From Phycisphaerae bacterium (GTDB lineage: Bacteria; Planctomycetota; Phycisphaerae; UBA1845; JAFGLZ01), in the NCBI GenBank assembly GCA_016927755.1, contig JAFGLZ010000127.1:1-64000 (forward strand): a DNA stretch of 64,000 bases, read 5' to 3'. The number at the start of each line of letters is the position of its first letter. The first letter of the stretch is position 1. Positions 15,909-23,715 of this stretch are shown one piece after another. The notes below the pieces were generated by a model. The model was not told the DNA's origin, made no database searches, and was given only the letters and a program-made list of their open reading frames with translations. Position numbers and translations under genes: made by a program.

Positions 15909-16526
15909 ATGAACACGACGACAGCGCGACTCATCCTTGCATCGGGCTCGCCGCGCCGGGCTCAATTGATGGCCGACAACGGCTACCTGTTCGAGATCAT
16001 CAAGCCGGCGCTCGACGAGCCGGACGAATCGGGTCCCGAAGTGCCACCGGCGCAGCATGCCGAGGCGCTGAGCTACTACAAGGCCCGATGCGTGGCCAAC
16101 ACCTACCAGGGGCCGGACGCGATCATTCTCGGGGCGGATACCGTAGTCGCCCATGACGGGCACATCTACGGCAAGCCCGCCGACGCGGACGACGCCCGCG
16201 CCATTCTGTCGACACTGGCCGGCACGACCCACGAGGTCATCACGGGGGTGACCGTCCTACGGCCGGCGGCGGACATTCGATTCATCACGCACGAGGTCAC
16301 TCACGTCACGATGCGTCCGATGCCGTCGGACGTCCTCGAGCGTTACATCGCCTCGCGAGCCTGGGAGGGCAAGGCGGGCGCCTACGGCATCCAAGACCAC
16401 GGGGACGCCTACGTCGAGCGCATCAACGGGAGCTTCACGAACGTCGTCGGACTGCCCATGTCGACGGTGGCTCGACTGCTCCAGGGGGCGGGCTACGTCT
16501 GCGAGCCCGTGAATCACGCGCATTGA
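15909..16526 (+). CDS. maf: Maf family nucleoside triphosphate pyrophosphatase
   Basis: A 205-residue cytosolic house-cleaning enzyme that hydrolyses non-canonical nucleotides (dTTP/UTP class or m7GTP class). Motifs are LILASGSPRRAQLM (N-terminal nucleotide loop), ILGADTVV with the catalytic Asp, KPADADDARAILSTLAG and WEGKAGAYGIQ. The start at 15909 follows GAGAGGCGGAG; an alternative ATG at 15882 overlaps the TAAAAT -10-like box at 15878-15883 and is unlikely. It is the last gene of the + strand run and ends about 90 bases from a convergent gene. Confidence 0.9.
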   Translation: MNTTTARLILASGSPRRAQLMADNGYLFEIIKPALDEPDESGPEVPPAQHAEALSYYKARCVANTYQGPDAIILGADTVVAHDGHIYGKPADADDARAILSTLAGTTHEVITGVTVLRPAADIRFITHEVTHVTMRPMPSDVLERYIASRAWEGKAGAYGIQDHGDAYVERINGSFTNVVGLPMSTVARLLQGAGYVCEPVNHAH

Positions 16527-16613
16527 TTTCAGAGGGGATGATCGAAGGGATCAGGGGTCAACAACCAAGACCATCTTCTGTCTCTTGCGCCATCTTGTCC
16601 TTCAACGCTTCTC

Positions 16614-16949
16614 CTAGTTGATCCGGTCATCGGGCTCCTGGTCATCGTCGTCCTCGTCGTCGTCGCCATGCTCGTACTTCCATCGCTCGGTCTCGTCCAT
16701 ATCGTCGATTTCTCGCTCCATGTGGCGGAACATTTTCTCTTGGAGCGGCGCAAGCTTCTCATACATCTGAACGGTGGCCTCGTAAGCCTTGACCATTCGA
16801 TCCATCTGCCGAGAGGTTTCGCTGATCTTGATGAGCTGCCACTTCACCAGGCAGTCGGGTTCCTTGATCGTCGAGAAGGGATCGCAGCGGAAGCCGACCT
16901 GACCGCTCTCACCGCGAACGAAGTACTCGCAATCCTTGCACTGAAGCAT
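16614..16949 (-). CDS. Small zinc-ribbon-like protein with acidic tail
   Basis: A 111-residue protein of unknown function. The N-terminus MLQCKDCEYF, with further cysteines in FRCDP and PDCLVKW, gives a four-Cys arrangement that probably binds zinc. A predicted coiled-coil or helical part (RQMDRMVKAYEATVQMYEKL) follows. The C-terminal 20 residues are almost all Asp/Glu. The start at 16949 is supported by GAGGAGA 8 bases upstream; a longer frame to 17057 has no ribosome site and no conservation signal. Convergent to maf. It may bind nucleic acid or protein; no motif says which. Confidence 0.6.
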   Translation of the reverse strand: MLQCKDCEYFVRGESGQVGFRCDPFSTIKEPDCLVKWQLIKISETSRQMDRMVKAYEATVQMYEKLAPLQEKMFRHMEREIDDMDETERWKYEHGDDDEDDDDQEPDDRIN

Positions 16950-17081
16950 GTGTGACGTCTCCTCATTTCGGTTCGCCGGGCCGCGGTCAACAATGAACCC
17001 ACTGCCGTCGGCAATGAGGGGTTGCTGATCGATCGGATCGCGATGGGGACTATCCACGGTATTCGCCTGACCTATGACAGA

Positions 17082-18011
17082 TTATAGCCCGACCCTCGTG
17101 ACGTTCTCGATGACGTGCTTGCACATCGCCGCGGACCGGTCGTCATCGAAGCAGTCGACCGTGCCAACCAGGTATTTTCCGCTACACATGACGTAGACGC
17201 GCCCCACGGTGTCGATCCGTCCCACCATGGCCGCGCGCCCCAGCCCCGTGATCTTTCGGGCAGGCTCGCCGTTCTTGCCGATCTGCTGAGCGAGCTTCTC
17301 GAACCGCTCGATGGCTTCCGATGGCGTCGCGCATGGGATAGCGAACAGGCCGTGCTCCACGCCGCGGTACGTGTAGGTCGCCTGCCAGCCTCCGCCCAGG
17401 AAGCGATACCCCAACATGTTCGCGGCCAAATACTTAATGCTATGACTTACCCGATCCTCGTCCGGGAAGGCATCGACCATGGCGGGGGGCGAACTGGGCA
17501 ACTTGATTCGGCTGTCCACGAAACCGCCCAGGAGCATCGCGGAGGCGTAGTCGCGCGGGCCGTCGCCGGGCGGCTGGATCGTCACGAAGACGCGGTTCTT
17601 GACGAAACAGAGCAGCCCTTCGGACCAGAACCCAGACGTGCCCAGGTCAACGCCCTCGACGCCCTCCGGGCGGAGGGTGGAGTAGATGCCGTACGCGGCC
17701 AGAGGAGAGGCCATCTCGTAGACGTCGACGACCATCCGGCGCTCCGGCCTGGATTTGTGCATGTAGATCGCGTGGATGAGGTCGGTCATCCCGTATTCGA
17801 GGTAGGGTCGCGCTGCGCCGTCGATGTAGTCCTCCAGCGTCGAGCTGTCGTAGCGTTTCGGCTCGCCCGCCGGCATCCAGGGATGCGAGTGGACTGCCTT
17901 AGGGAGCAGCCGGTCGGGAGTGAACTCGAATGGCGTCGTCTGCACGCATCCGATCGAGCCGGCCAGCCCCACCGCGGCCAGGATGACGCGGAGAACGCTC
18001 CTGCTACACAT
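17082..18011 (-). CDS. DUF6599-type exported protein
   Basis: A 309-residue protein with an N-terminal signal (LRVILAAVGLAGSIGC, possible lipid attachment at Cys22 although the lipobox is weak). The body matches the DUF6599 pattern of planctomycete proteins: YDSSTLEDYIDGAARPYLEYG, VVDVYEMASPLAAYGIYSTLRP and GLLCFVKNRVFVTI. Its start overlaps the stop of the ferredoxin-type aldo/keto reductase upstream by 8 bases (18004-18011), so the two are translationally coupled and probably act together outside the cytoplasm. Molecular function unknown. Confidence 0.65.
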   Translation of the reverse strand: MCSRSVLRVILAAVGLAGSIGCVQTTPFEFTPDRLLPKAVHSHPWMPAGEPKRYDSSTLEDYIDGAARPYLEYGMTDLIHAIYMHKSRPERRMVVDVYEMASPLAAYGIYSTLRPEGVEGVDLGTSGFWSEGLLCFVKNRVFVTIQPPGDGPRDYASAMLLGGFVDSRIKLPSSPPAMVDAFPDEDRVSHSIKYLAANMLGYRFLGGGWQATYTYRGVEHGLFAIPCATPSEAIERFEKLAQQIGKNGEPARKITGLGRAAMVGRIDTVGRVYVMCSGKYLVGTVDCFDDDRSAAMCKHVIENVTRVGL

Positions 18012-19242
18012 GACGATCGGTCCCCACGTCCATCGTGAGCAATCGATGCGCCTCGGCCAACTGCGGTTGAACCCTCACGCCGTTCGGGCAGGCGGCCATG
18101 CACGGTCCGCTGCAGTGAGCGCACGTGGCGGCCCGCTTCTCTTGGGGCATGGCGGCGTACTCCTGCATGGCGGCCTTCTCGGCCTGGTAGTGCTTGAAGT
18201 ACATCACGAAACGCATGACGTCGTCGACCTGCACCCCGTGGGGGCAGGCTGCGACGCACTGTCCGCAGTAGCGGCAATACTCGTGCTGGAACCTACGGAC
18301 GTAGGCGTCGAGGTACTGGCGATCGGCCCGGCTCAGCGGAGTCATGGCGGCCTGGCAGGCCTCGCGGATTCCCTCGAAGCTGCGTTCGCCGCTGACAACC
18401 GATGCAACGAGCTTGTTCTGGAGCGCCCACTTGATTCTGGCCTGATCCCCGGAGATCTTCAGCTTGTCCTTGAGCTGCTGCATCTCGGCGACGGCCTTGT
18501 CGCGACGGCCCGCGTCGACCTTGAAGACGATCACGCCCATGCCGGCATCCGCGGCGTTCTTGAAGGGGACGTAGTCCTCTGGAAACTCCATGAAGTTGTA
18601 CTTGGCCATCAGGAACTCGAACCGCCCCCGCTTGATCGCCTCGGCGACGACCTTGCCCGTGGCGGGGGACGAGTGCGTGCTCAGGCCGAGATGCCCGACC
18701 TTTCCGGCCTGCTTGGCCTTGTCGAATGCCTCGTAGATCGCCTCGTTTCCGAGGACGTCCGCGTCGTTGACGTGATGCACGCGCCACATGTCGACGTGGT
18801 CGGTCTGCAACCGCTTGAGGCTCTGGTCGATGCTCTGGAGCAGGTCCTGCGTCGTCGTTCGGCGGGTACACGACTTGCCCGTTCCCAGAACGACCTGCTT
18901 TCGCCGGCGAGCCATGATCTCGCCGATGGTCCGCTCGGCCGCGCCGTTCTGGTAGTCATTGGACGTGACGACGAGCGTGATGCCCTCGTTCATGGCCGCG
19001 TCGAGCAGCTTGGGATTGGAAAGATTGTAGCTGCCGTACGCGATCGTGCTGACGCGGAGGCCTGTCTTGCCCAAGACACGGGTGGGGAGCTTGCTCTCCG
19101 GGCCCTTGCCCCGCGGGGGGTTCTCGGCCTCGGCGGCCTCGCCGACCGACTGGGCCAGGGCCAAGGCGCTGGAGGCCCCGGCCGCACGAACGAACTGACG
19201 ACGGGTCAAGCCCTGCACCGACTCCGGATTGGGAGATGACAT
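18004..19242 (-). CDS. Tat-exported aldo/keto reductase with C-terminal ferredoxin domain
   Basis: A 412-residue protein. The twin-arginine leader LTRRQFVRAAGASSALALA covers residues 12-30. The aldo/keto reductase TIM barrel (about 55-330) starts RVLGKTGLRVSTIAYGSYN and contains WRVHHVND and GHLGLSTHS. The C-terminus carries a dicluster-like [4Fe-4S] region: CRYCGQCVAACP and CAHCSGPCMAACP. AKR-ferredoxin proteins of this type are common in planctomycetes and their substrates are unknown. The start at 19242 follows a strong GAGGAGGAG. Coupled to the DUF6599 gene by an 8-base overlap. Confidence 0.82.
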   Translation of the reverse strand: MSSPNPESVQGLTRRQFVRAAGASSALALAQSVGEAAEAENPPRGKGPESKLPTRVLGKTGLRVSTIAYGSYNLSNPKLLDAAMNEGITLVVTSNDYQNGAAERTIGEIMARRRKQVVLGTGKSCTRRTTTQDLLQSIDQSLKRLQTDHVDMWRVHHVNDADVLGNEAIYEAFDKAKQAGKVGHLGLSTHSSPATGKVVAEAIKRGRFEFLMAKYNFMEFPEDYVPFKNAADAGMGVIVFKVDAGRRDKAVAEMQQLKDKLKISGDQARIKWALQNKLVASVVSGERSFEGIREACQAAMTPLSRADRQYLDAYVRRFQHEYCRYCGQCVAACPHGVQVDDVMRFVMYFKHYQAEKAAMQEYAAMPQEKRAATCAHCSGPCMAACPNGVRVQPQLAEAHRLLTMDVGTDRHV

Positions 19243-19376
19243 GATAGACTCCTCCTCGGCTCTGGATCCGATGGTCAACCGACGGGACCGTATTATAGCC
19301 CGAAGCGTGCGTCAAGACACACGACGTGCATGTCGCGCGCGGCGTGTCAGCGACCCCCTAGGGGAATTACCTTCGA

Positions 19377-19751
19377 CTAGTAGAACATTCTGATCGCGAC
19401 GGGCTCGATGTTCTGGGGCTTGCCAGCCAGCTCCTTGGCGATTTCCGCCTGAAAGGCCGGCTGACGGCGCTGCCAGCGCAGAGTTTCCTCGACGATCAGT
19501 CTCTGGACCTCGCGCACGTCGCGTCGGGTCTTGAAGGCATCCTCGTTCCAGATGTGCCCCATCTCGCGGACACCAGCGGCGACGCGATCGTCCCCGATCC
19601 GCTCGCGCTGCGCGGCCTCACTCAGCCAGTAGTTGATCCGCGCGTCGCGCTCGGCGAGCTTGCGCTGCGCCGCGGGGGCGCTGCAACCGGCTGTCAGGAC
19701 CACACCGCAAAGCACCGCTAGGACCGAAATGTCGAACAGGCGCCGTCTCAT
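19377..19751 (-). CDS. Small lipoprotein of unknown function
   Basis: A 124-residue protein with a lipoprotein signal (VLAVLCGVVLTAGC, modified Cys23). The mature part is charged and probably helical (AERDARINYWLSEAAQRERIG, REVQRLIVEETLRWQRRQPAF). No recognised domain. It lies 134 bases upstream of the aldo/keto reductase on the same strand but is probably separate. Confidence 0.6.
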   Translation of the reverse strand: MRRRLFDISVLAVLCGVVLTAGCSAPAAQRKLAERDARINYWLSEAAQRERIGDDRVAAGVREMGHIWNEDAFKTRRDVREVQRLIVEETLRWQRRQPAFQAEIAKELAGKPQNIEPVAIRMFY

Positions 19752-19904
19752 CGCAACTCACTCCACCAGCGTTAGCTGTAGCATACGAGAAGGACCCTGC
19801 CGGTGCAACGAGGCGCGCAACGACCCTGTCAGAGACTGACCGCGCGTCCTCGGGGGAAGGACGAACGGGCTGCCTGTTGCATCGTCGGGAGGTCGGAGGC
19901 GCGC

Positions 19905-19970
19905 GATGTCCCAGAATGTCCCGGAATGTCTCGGAATGTCCCGGAATGCGCGGAAATGCACCGCAATACC
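19905..19970. repeat. 10-bp tandem repeat (CCGGAATGTC type)
   Basis: Six to seven consecutive 10-base units in perfect register: gatgtc, ccagaatgtc, ccggaatgtc, tcggaatgtc, ccggaatgcg, cggaaatgca, ccgcaatacc. It sits in the 560-base gap 19752-20310, which holds no convincing gene. A near-DnaA-box, CGTGGATAA, lies about 170 bases away, near 20139. Confidence 0.7.
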
Positions 19971-20310
19971 CCGTCTCCGGGGCTGATCGCGCCCGATTGT
20001 CCCGGCCATTTCATCTCGCAATTCCTTCCATCCAAACGGTCCTGGGATGCGCGGCGCGCTCGGTGGTGTTGACGTCCTCGTTGTCCTCCTCGCGCGTGGC
20101 ATCCTCAGATCGGGCCAGGCTGGATGGCACCTGATCCTCTCGTGGATAAGGGGATCGGCGAACGGTGTGGACGGGGGTTTGGGTGAACCGTGGTGAAGCA
20201 TTGGGGAACGGGGGGCGTTCGGGGTCCAAGCGGGAGCGGAGCGAGGAGTGAAGCGGTTGTTGGGTCCTAGAAAGCGGCGTCGAGGCACCGCACTCCGTAT
20301 TGAAGGAGTC

Positions 20311-21534
20311 CTAGCGTTTCTTTCGGGCGCGGGGGCGTCGTCGAGGCTTGTGTGCTCTCTCGGTGCGTCCGACGCTTTGCTCCCTCGGGGGAGGCTGGCG
20401 GCGGCTGGCAAGCCATTCGGCCGCGATGCGATCGATTGCGGGGCGGGCGTGGTCGAACAAGAGTTGGTAGCCCTTGCACAGATAGTTCGGCTCGCCGCCG
20501 GGAAGCCGGCCTCCAAACCGATCTCGGGGGCAGCCGCCATGGCACAGATCCAGGTGACGGCACTGGCGACACGCCTCGGGCGGGTTCGGCTTGAGCCGGC
20601 GGAATTCCACCCACTTGGGATGCCGGTAGATCTGGGCCAGGCTGTCGGTGTTCAGGTTGCCCAGTCGCCACTCGGGTTGCACCAGGAAGTCGCAGGGGAA
20701 GACGTCGGCGTTGTGCTCGACCAACAGACAGCCGGCGCAGGCCCGCCTGAAAACGCAGTACTCGGGCTCCAGGCCCGCGGCCGCCATCACCAGGTTGTTG
20801 AACATGCGGACATAGAAGCGGTGCGGTCCCTCTGCGATCCACTCGTCGAACACGGCACAGAGGAACTCGCCGTAAGCGATGGGATCCACGGCGTCGTGGC
20901 TGGGCAACGATCGGTCGAGCCCCGTTACGACGCAGGGGATGAACTGGAGGTAGTCCTCGCCCAGGCCGCGGATGAACTCGATGACCTCCTTGGGGCGCCG
21001 GACGTTGTCGCCGTGGACGAGCACGAGGACGTTGTGCTCGACCTTGTACTCCTGAAGGAGTCGCAGGCCGCGCAAGACCTCGGCCTGGCTGCCCGATCCG
21101 TTGGGGTAGATGCGGTTCTTGTCGTGGATGTCGGTCGGGCCGTCGACGCTGATGCCGACCAGCATGCCCCACCGGTTGAGGAACCGGGCCCATTCGGCGG
21201 TGATAAGCGTTCCGTTGGTCTGGAACGCGTTGACGATCTGCTGGCCCTGGCGACTGAAGGCCTGCTGATAGGCGACGGCTTTCTGGAAGAAGTCGAGGCC
21301 GGCGAGCATGGGTTCTCCGCCCTGCCAGGAGAAGTGGGGGCAGGGATGGGCGGTCTGGCAGAATGTCCGCACGACGTTGCGAAGCGTCTCGTCGGTCATG
21401 CGAGGGGCGGTGCCCTCGAAATGGTCCTTGGTCTGGCGGTAGTAGCAGTAGGTGCAGACGAGGTTGCAGGCCCCGCAGACGGGCTTGATCATGGGCGAGG
21501 CGAGGACCTCGGCGTGCGCGGGATCGTCGGACAT
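20311..21534 (-). CDS. Anaerobic sulfatase-maturating enzyme (radical SAM/SPASM)
   Basis: A 407-residue cytosolic radical-SAM enzyme that converts a Cys or Ser of sulfatases to formylglycine. The SAM [4Fe-4S] motif is CNLVCTYC (Cys23, 27 and 30); SWQGGEP, QTNGTLI and GISVDGPTDIHD are anSME hallmarks. The C-terminal SPASM region supplies the auxiliary-cluster cysteines (CVFRRACAGC, CRQCRHLDLCHGGC). The last 30 residues are basic and variable. The start at 21534 follows GGGAGGAC; an ATG four codons upstream is less well placed. No sulfatase is in the window, so its clients lie elsewhere. Confidence 0.9.
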   Translation of the reverse strand: MSDDPAHAEVLASPMIKPVCGACNLVCTYCYYRQTKDHFEGTAPRMTDETLRNVVRTFCQTAHPCPHFSWQGGEPMLAGLDFFQKAVAYQQAFSRQGQQIVNAFQTNGTLITAEWARFLNRWGMLVGISVDGPTDIHDKNRIYPNGSGSQAEVLRGLRLLQEYKVEHNVLVLVHGDNVRRPKEVIEFIRGLGEDYLQFIPCVVTGLDRSLPSHDAVDPIAYGEFLCAVFDEWIAEGPHRFYVRMFNNLVMAAAGLEPEYCVFRRACAGCLLVEHNADVFPCDFLVQPEWRLGNLNTDSLAQIYRHPKWVEFRRLKPNPPEACRQCRHLDLCHGGCPRDRFGGRLPGGEPNYLCKGYQLLFDHARPAIDRIAAEWLASRRQPPPREQSVGRTERAHKPRRRPRARKKR

Positions 21535-21568
21535 CTGTCCTCCCAAACGGGCTCACCGGTGCTCCGGG

Positions 21569-22081
21569 TCAGGGCATGACGAACCGCTGGTCCGGGTGGC
21601 GAATACTGAGGACCGGGCAGGGGGCCTTTCGAACCACCTTCTCGGCCACGCTGCCCAGCAGAACATGCGTGAGTCCGCTGCGCCCGTGGGTGCCGATGAC
21701 GATCATGTCGATCTCATGGTCGCGGGCGTACTGGATGATCTCCATGAACGGCCTGCCCGCGACGACGTCGGTCTTGACCTCGAACGGCGGATCCGGCAGG
21801 TGCTCGGCGACGAAGGCCTGCATCTCCCGGGTCGCGGCGTTGATGAGGTCCTCGGGCGGAGGCCCGACGGGGACGCTGTCCGGCCCCATGCTGACGATGT
21901 AGCGATAGGCGTCGTCGACCACGTGGAGAAGGTGAAGGGTCGCGGCGTAGGAACGAGCGAAGTCGACGGCGTACTTCAGGACGTAAAGGCTCAGGTCGCT
22001 GAAGTCCGTCGGGAAGAGGATCTGACGGATGTTGATCACGCCGCTTCCGCCGCCGCCGACTGGGTGATTCTTGGTCGCCAT
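21569..22081 (-). CDS. Universal stress protein (UspA family)
   Basis: A 170-residue single-domain protein. The N-terminal strand IRQILFPTDFSDLSLYVLKYA and the ATP-binding signature GTHGRSGLTHVLLGSVAEKV (G-x2-G-x9-G-S) are intact, so it is likely an ATP-binding Usp. The start is ATG at 22081 (GGAG 7 bases upstream) or ATG at 22096 (GGGGGA upstream); I cannot separate them. It is divergent from the siroheme decarboxylase and shares its promoter region. Confidence 0.88.
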   Translation of the reverse strand: MATKNHPVGGGGSGVINIRQILFPTDFSDLSLYVLKYAVDFARSYAATLHLLHVVDDAYRYIVSMGPDSVPVGPPPEDLINAATREMQAFVAEHLPDPPFEVKTDVVAGRPFMEIIQYARDHEIDMIVIGTHGRSGLTHVLLGSVAEKVVRKAPCPVLSIRHPDQRFVMP

Positions 22082-22095
22082 GCGTCGACTCCACA

Positions 22096-22124
22096 TTGTC
22101 CCCCGATCCTGAGTTGAGTATAAG
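22096..22124 (+). promoter_or_regulatory. Sigma-70-like promoter of the siroheme decarboxylase gene
   Basis: TTGTCC (22096-22101), 17-base spacer, TATAAG (22119-22124). The leader is about 33 bases with an AGGTG site. Confidence 0.55.
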
Positions 22125-22163
22125 AAGAGGGCAAACGCCGGTCAAACGAGGTGAATCGAAGCG

Positions 22164-23237
22164 ATGCAGGCGCCGGATGACCCGATCGATCGCCAGTTGC
22201 TGGACGTCGTCCAGGTCGACTTTCCGCTGTCGGCCAGGCCTTTCGCGGAACTCGGGGCCCGGGTGGGCGTGGACGAGGCGGAGGCCCTGGCCAGGATCAC
22301 GCGTTTGAAGGCGGGTCGGGGCCCGATCCGCCAGGTATCGGCGATCTTCGACAGCCACACGCTGGGGTACGACTCGACGCTGGCCGCGGCGCAGGTAGAT
22401 CCGGATCGGATCGAGGCCGCCGCCGAGATCATCTGCCGACACCCCGGCGTATCGCACTGCTACGAGCGAAGCCATCGATACAACCTGTGGTACACCCTTG
22501 CCGTGCCCCCGACCAGCTCGCTCGGGCTCGACCGAACGCTCGAGCGGCTTGACGACCTGTCCGGGGCGAAGGTCACGCGGAAGTTCCCGACGCTGAGATT
22601 GTTCAAGATCGGCGTGGTGCTCGATCTGATGGGCGAGCGGAACGCGGACTCGGCGTCCCAGACGAATCACTACACGGCCGACGACCGACAGGAGGCCGGC
22701 AAGCACGCGATTACGGCATCGGACCTTCCGATGATCCGCGCGCTGCAGACGGACATCGTGATCGAGCCGCGTCCCTTCGACCGACTGGCCGAGGCCGCCG
22801 GCTGCACGGTGGACGAGTTGCTCGAGGCGGCACGTCGGATGATCGAGCGCCGTCAGATGCGCCGATACGCGGCTGTGCTGCGTCATCGTGAGGCGGGCTT
22901 CGTGGCCAACTGCATGGCCTGCTGGCAGGTTCCGGACGGGGAGGCCGATTCGATGGGGGAGCGTCTGGCGGGTTTCGACGCCGTCAGCCACTGCTACCTC
23001 CGCCCGTCGTACGACGATTGGCCCTACAGCATCTACACGATGATCCACGGTCAGAGCCGGCAGGAATGCCTGGACGTCGTCGAAGCGCTGCGGACGGCGA
23101 CCGCCCTTGCCCCACCGGCGGTGCTGTGGTCGACGCGGGAGTTCAAGAAGACGCGGGTCCGGTACTTCACGGGCGAGACGGAGGCGTGGGAGGGGGAGAA
23201 TCGGGGTCCGGGGTTCGGGGTTCGGGGCTCGGGGTGA
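22164..23237 (+). CDS. Fused siroheme decarboxylase (AhbA-AhbB/NirDL-like, Lrp/AsnC fold)
   Basis: A 357-residue protein built of two Lrp/AsnC-type halves. The first half (about 1-165) is DDPIDRQLLDVVQVDFPLSARPF, then RQVSAIFDSHTLGYDSTLAA and HRYNLWYTLAVP. The second half (about 185-345) is MIRALQTDIVIEPRPFDRLAEA, then RRYAAVLRHREAGFVANCMACWQVP and YDDWPYSIYTMIHG. The paired 'W(F)-Y-S/T' beta-strand motifs and the fusion match AhbAB/NirDL siroheme decarboxylases, which act in the siroheme-dependent haem route or haem d1 synthesis. The last 11 residues (GPGFGVRGSG) are encoded by a GGGGTTC repeat tract and may be a recent extension. No other haem genes are adjacent. Confidence 0.8.
   Translation: MQAPDDPIDRQLLDVVQVDFPLSARPFAELGARVGVDEAEALARITRLKAGRGPIRQVSAIFDSHTLGYDSTLAAAQVDPDRIEAAAEIICRHPGVSHCYERSHRYNLWYTLAVPPTSSLGLDRTLERLDDLSGAKVTRKFPTLRLFKIGVVLDLMGERNADSASQTNHYTADDRQEAGKHAITASDLPMIRALQTDIVIEPRPFDRLAEAAGCTVDELLEAARRMIERRQMRRYAAVLRHREAGFVANCMACWQVPDGEADSMGERLAGFDAVSHCYLRPSYDDWPYSIYTMIHGQSRQECLDVVEALRTATALAPPAVLWSTREFKKTRVRYFTGETEAWEGENRGPGFGVRGSG
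23203..23234. repeat. GGGGTTC-type short tandem repeat
   Basis: Four near-copies of CGGGGTT/CC lie at the end of the siroheme decarboxylase frame. A second tract lies near 61109-61130. Confidence 0.6.
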
Positions 23238-23279
23238 TGCCCGGACCGGGCGACGCCGCTCTCCACTCTCTCGCCAAGC

Positions 23280-23450
23280 GGCCCGCAACAATGAATGAAC
23301 AGCGTGCTTCTCGAAACCCTTTGATGCATGGTTCATGGCTTCAGCCGTCGGGGACACGATCCCCAGCCTGAATTCGGGTCCCCCACCGCTGAGGCGATGG
23401 GCCACCCATTCCCAGCGACCTGTTTAGACATCCTTGCAGGTGACTTAGCG
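23280..23450. repeat. Dispersed repeat family A, copy 1
   Basis: About 170 bases containing the paired arms ATGGCTTCAGCCG and CGCTGAGGCGAT around a core with GGGGACACGATCCCC. It is homologous to 34611-34745 and 52441-52570. The gap 23238-23715 holds this and repeat B but no gene. Confidence 0.65.
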
Positions 23451-23462
23451 CAGCAGTTGGCA

Positions 23463-23640
23463 AGGGAGTCAAGCCTCGCATACGGGGAGGTATGGCTGGG
23501 CGTCCGGTGGACCTTCCAACGTGGGACGAAGCACGGGTCCGCGGGACGCCGTGCTGATTCAGAACGCTGCGTCTCGCTGACCCGTGGTGTGTTCGGTCGA
23601 AATGGTCCTCCTGTGCGGACCCATGCCACCCGCCGCCGCA
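23463..23640. repeat. Dispersed repeat family B, copy 1
   Basis: About 175 bases aligned by eye with 39930-40105. The best-kept part is ATTCAGAACG and, at the end, GACCCATGCCACCCGC. Confidence 0.6.
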
Positions 23641-23715
23641 CGGCCTTGGCTTGCGTCCTGGCAGTCCAGGCCTTCCGGATTCTCCCGCCGAGGATCGTCG
23701 TGCCGTTCTCCATAC

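Noticed and set aside
20311-23237. A haem-synthesis pair formed by the radical SAM gene and the siroheme decarboxylase
   Set aside because: The radical SAM protein has anSME hallmarks (SWQGGEP, GISVDGP) instead of AhbC/AhbD or NirJ features, and a universal stress gene and opposite orientation separate the two.
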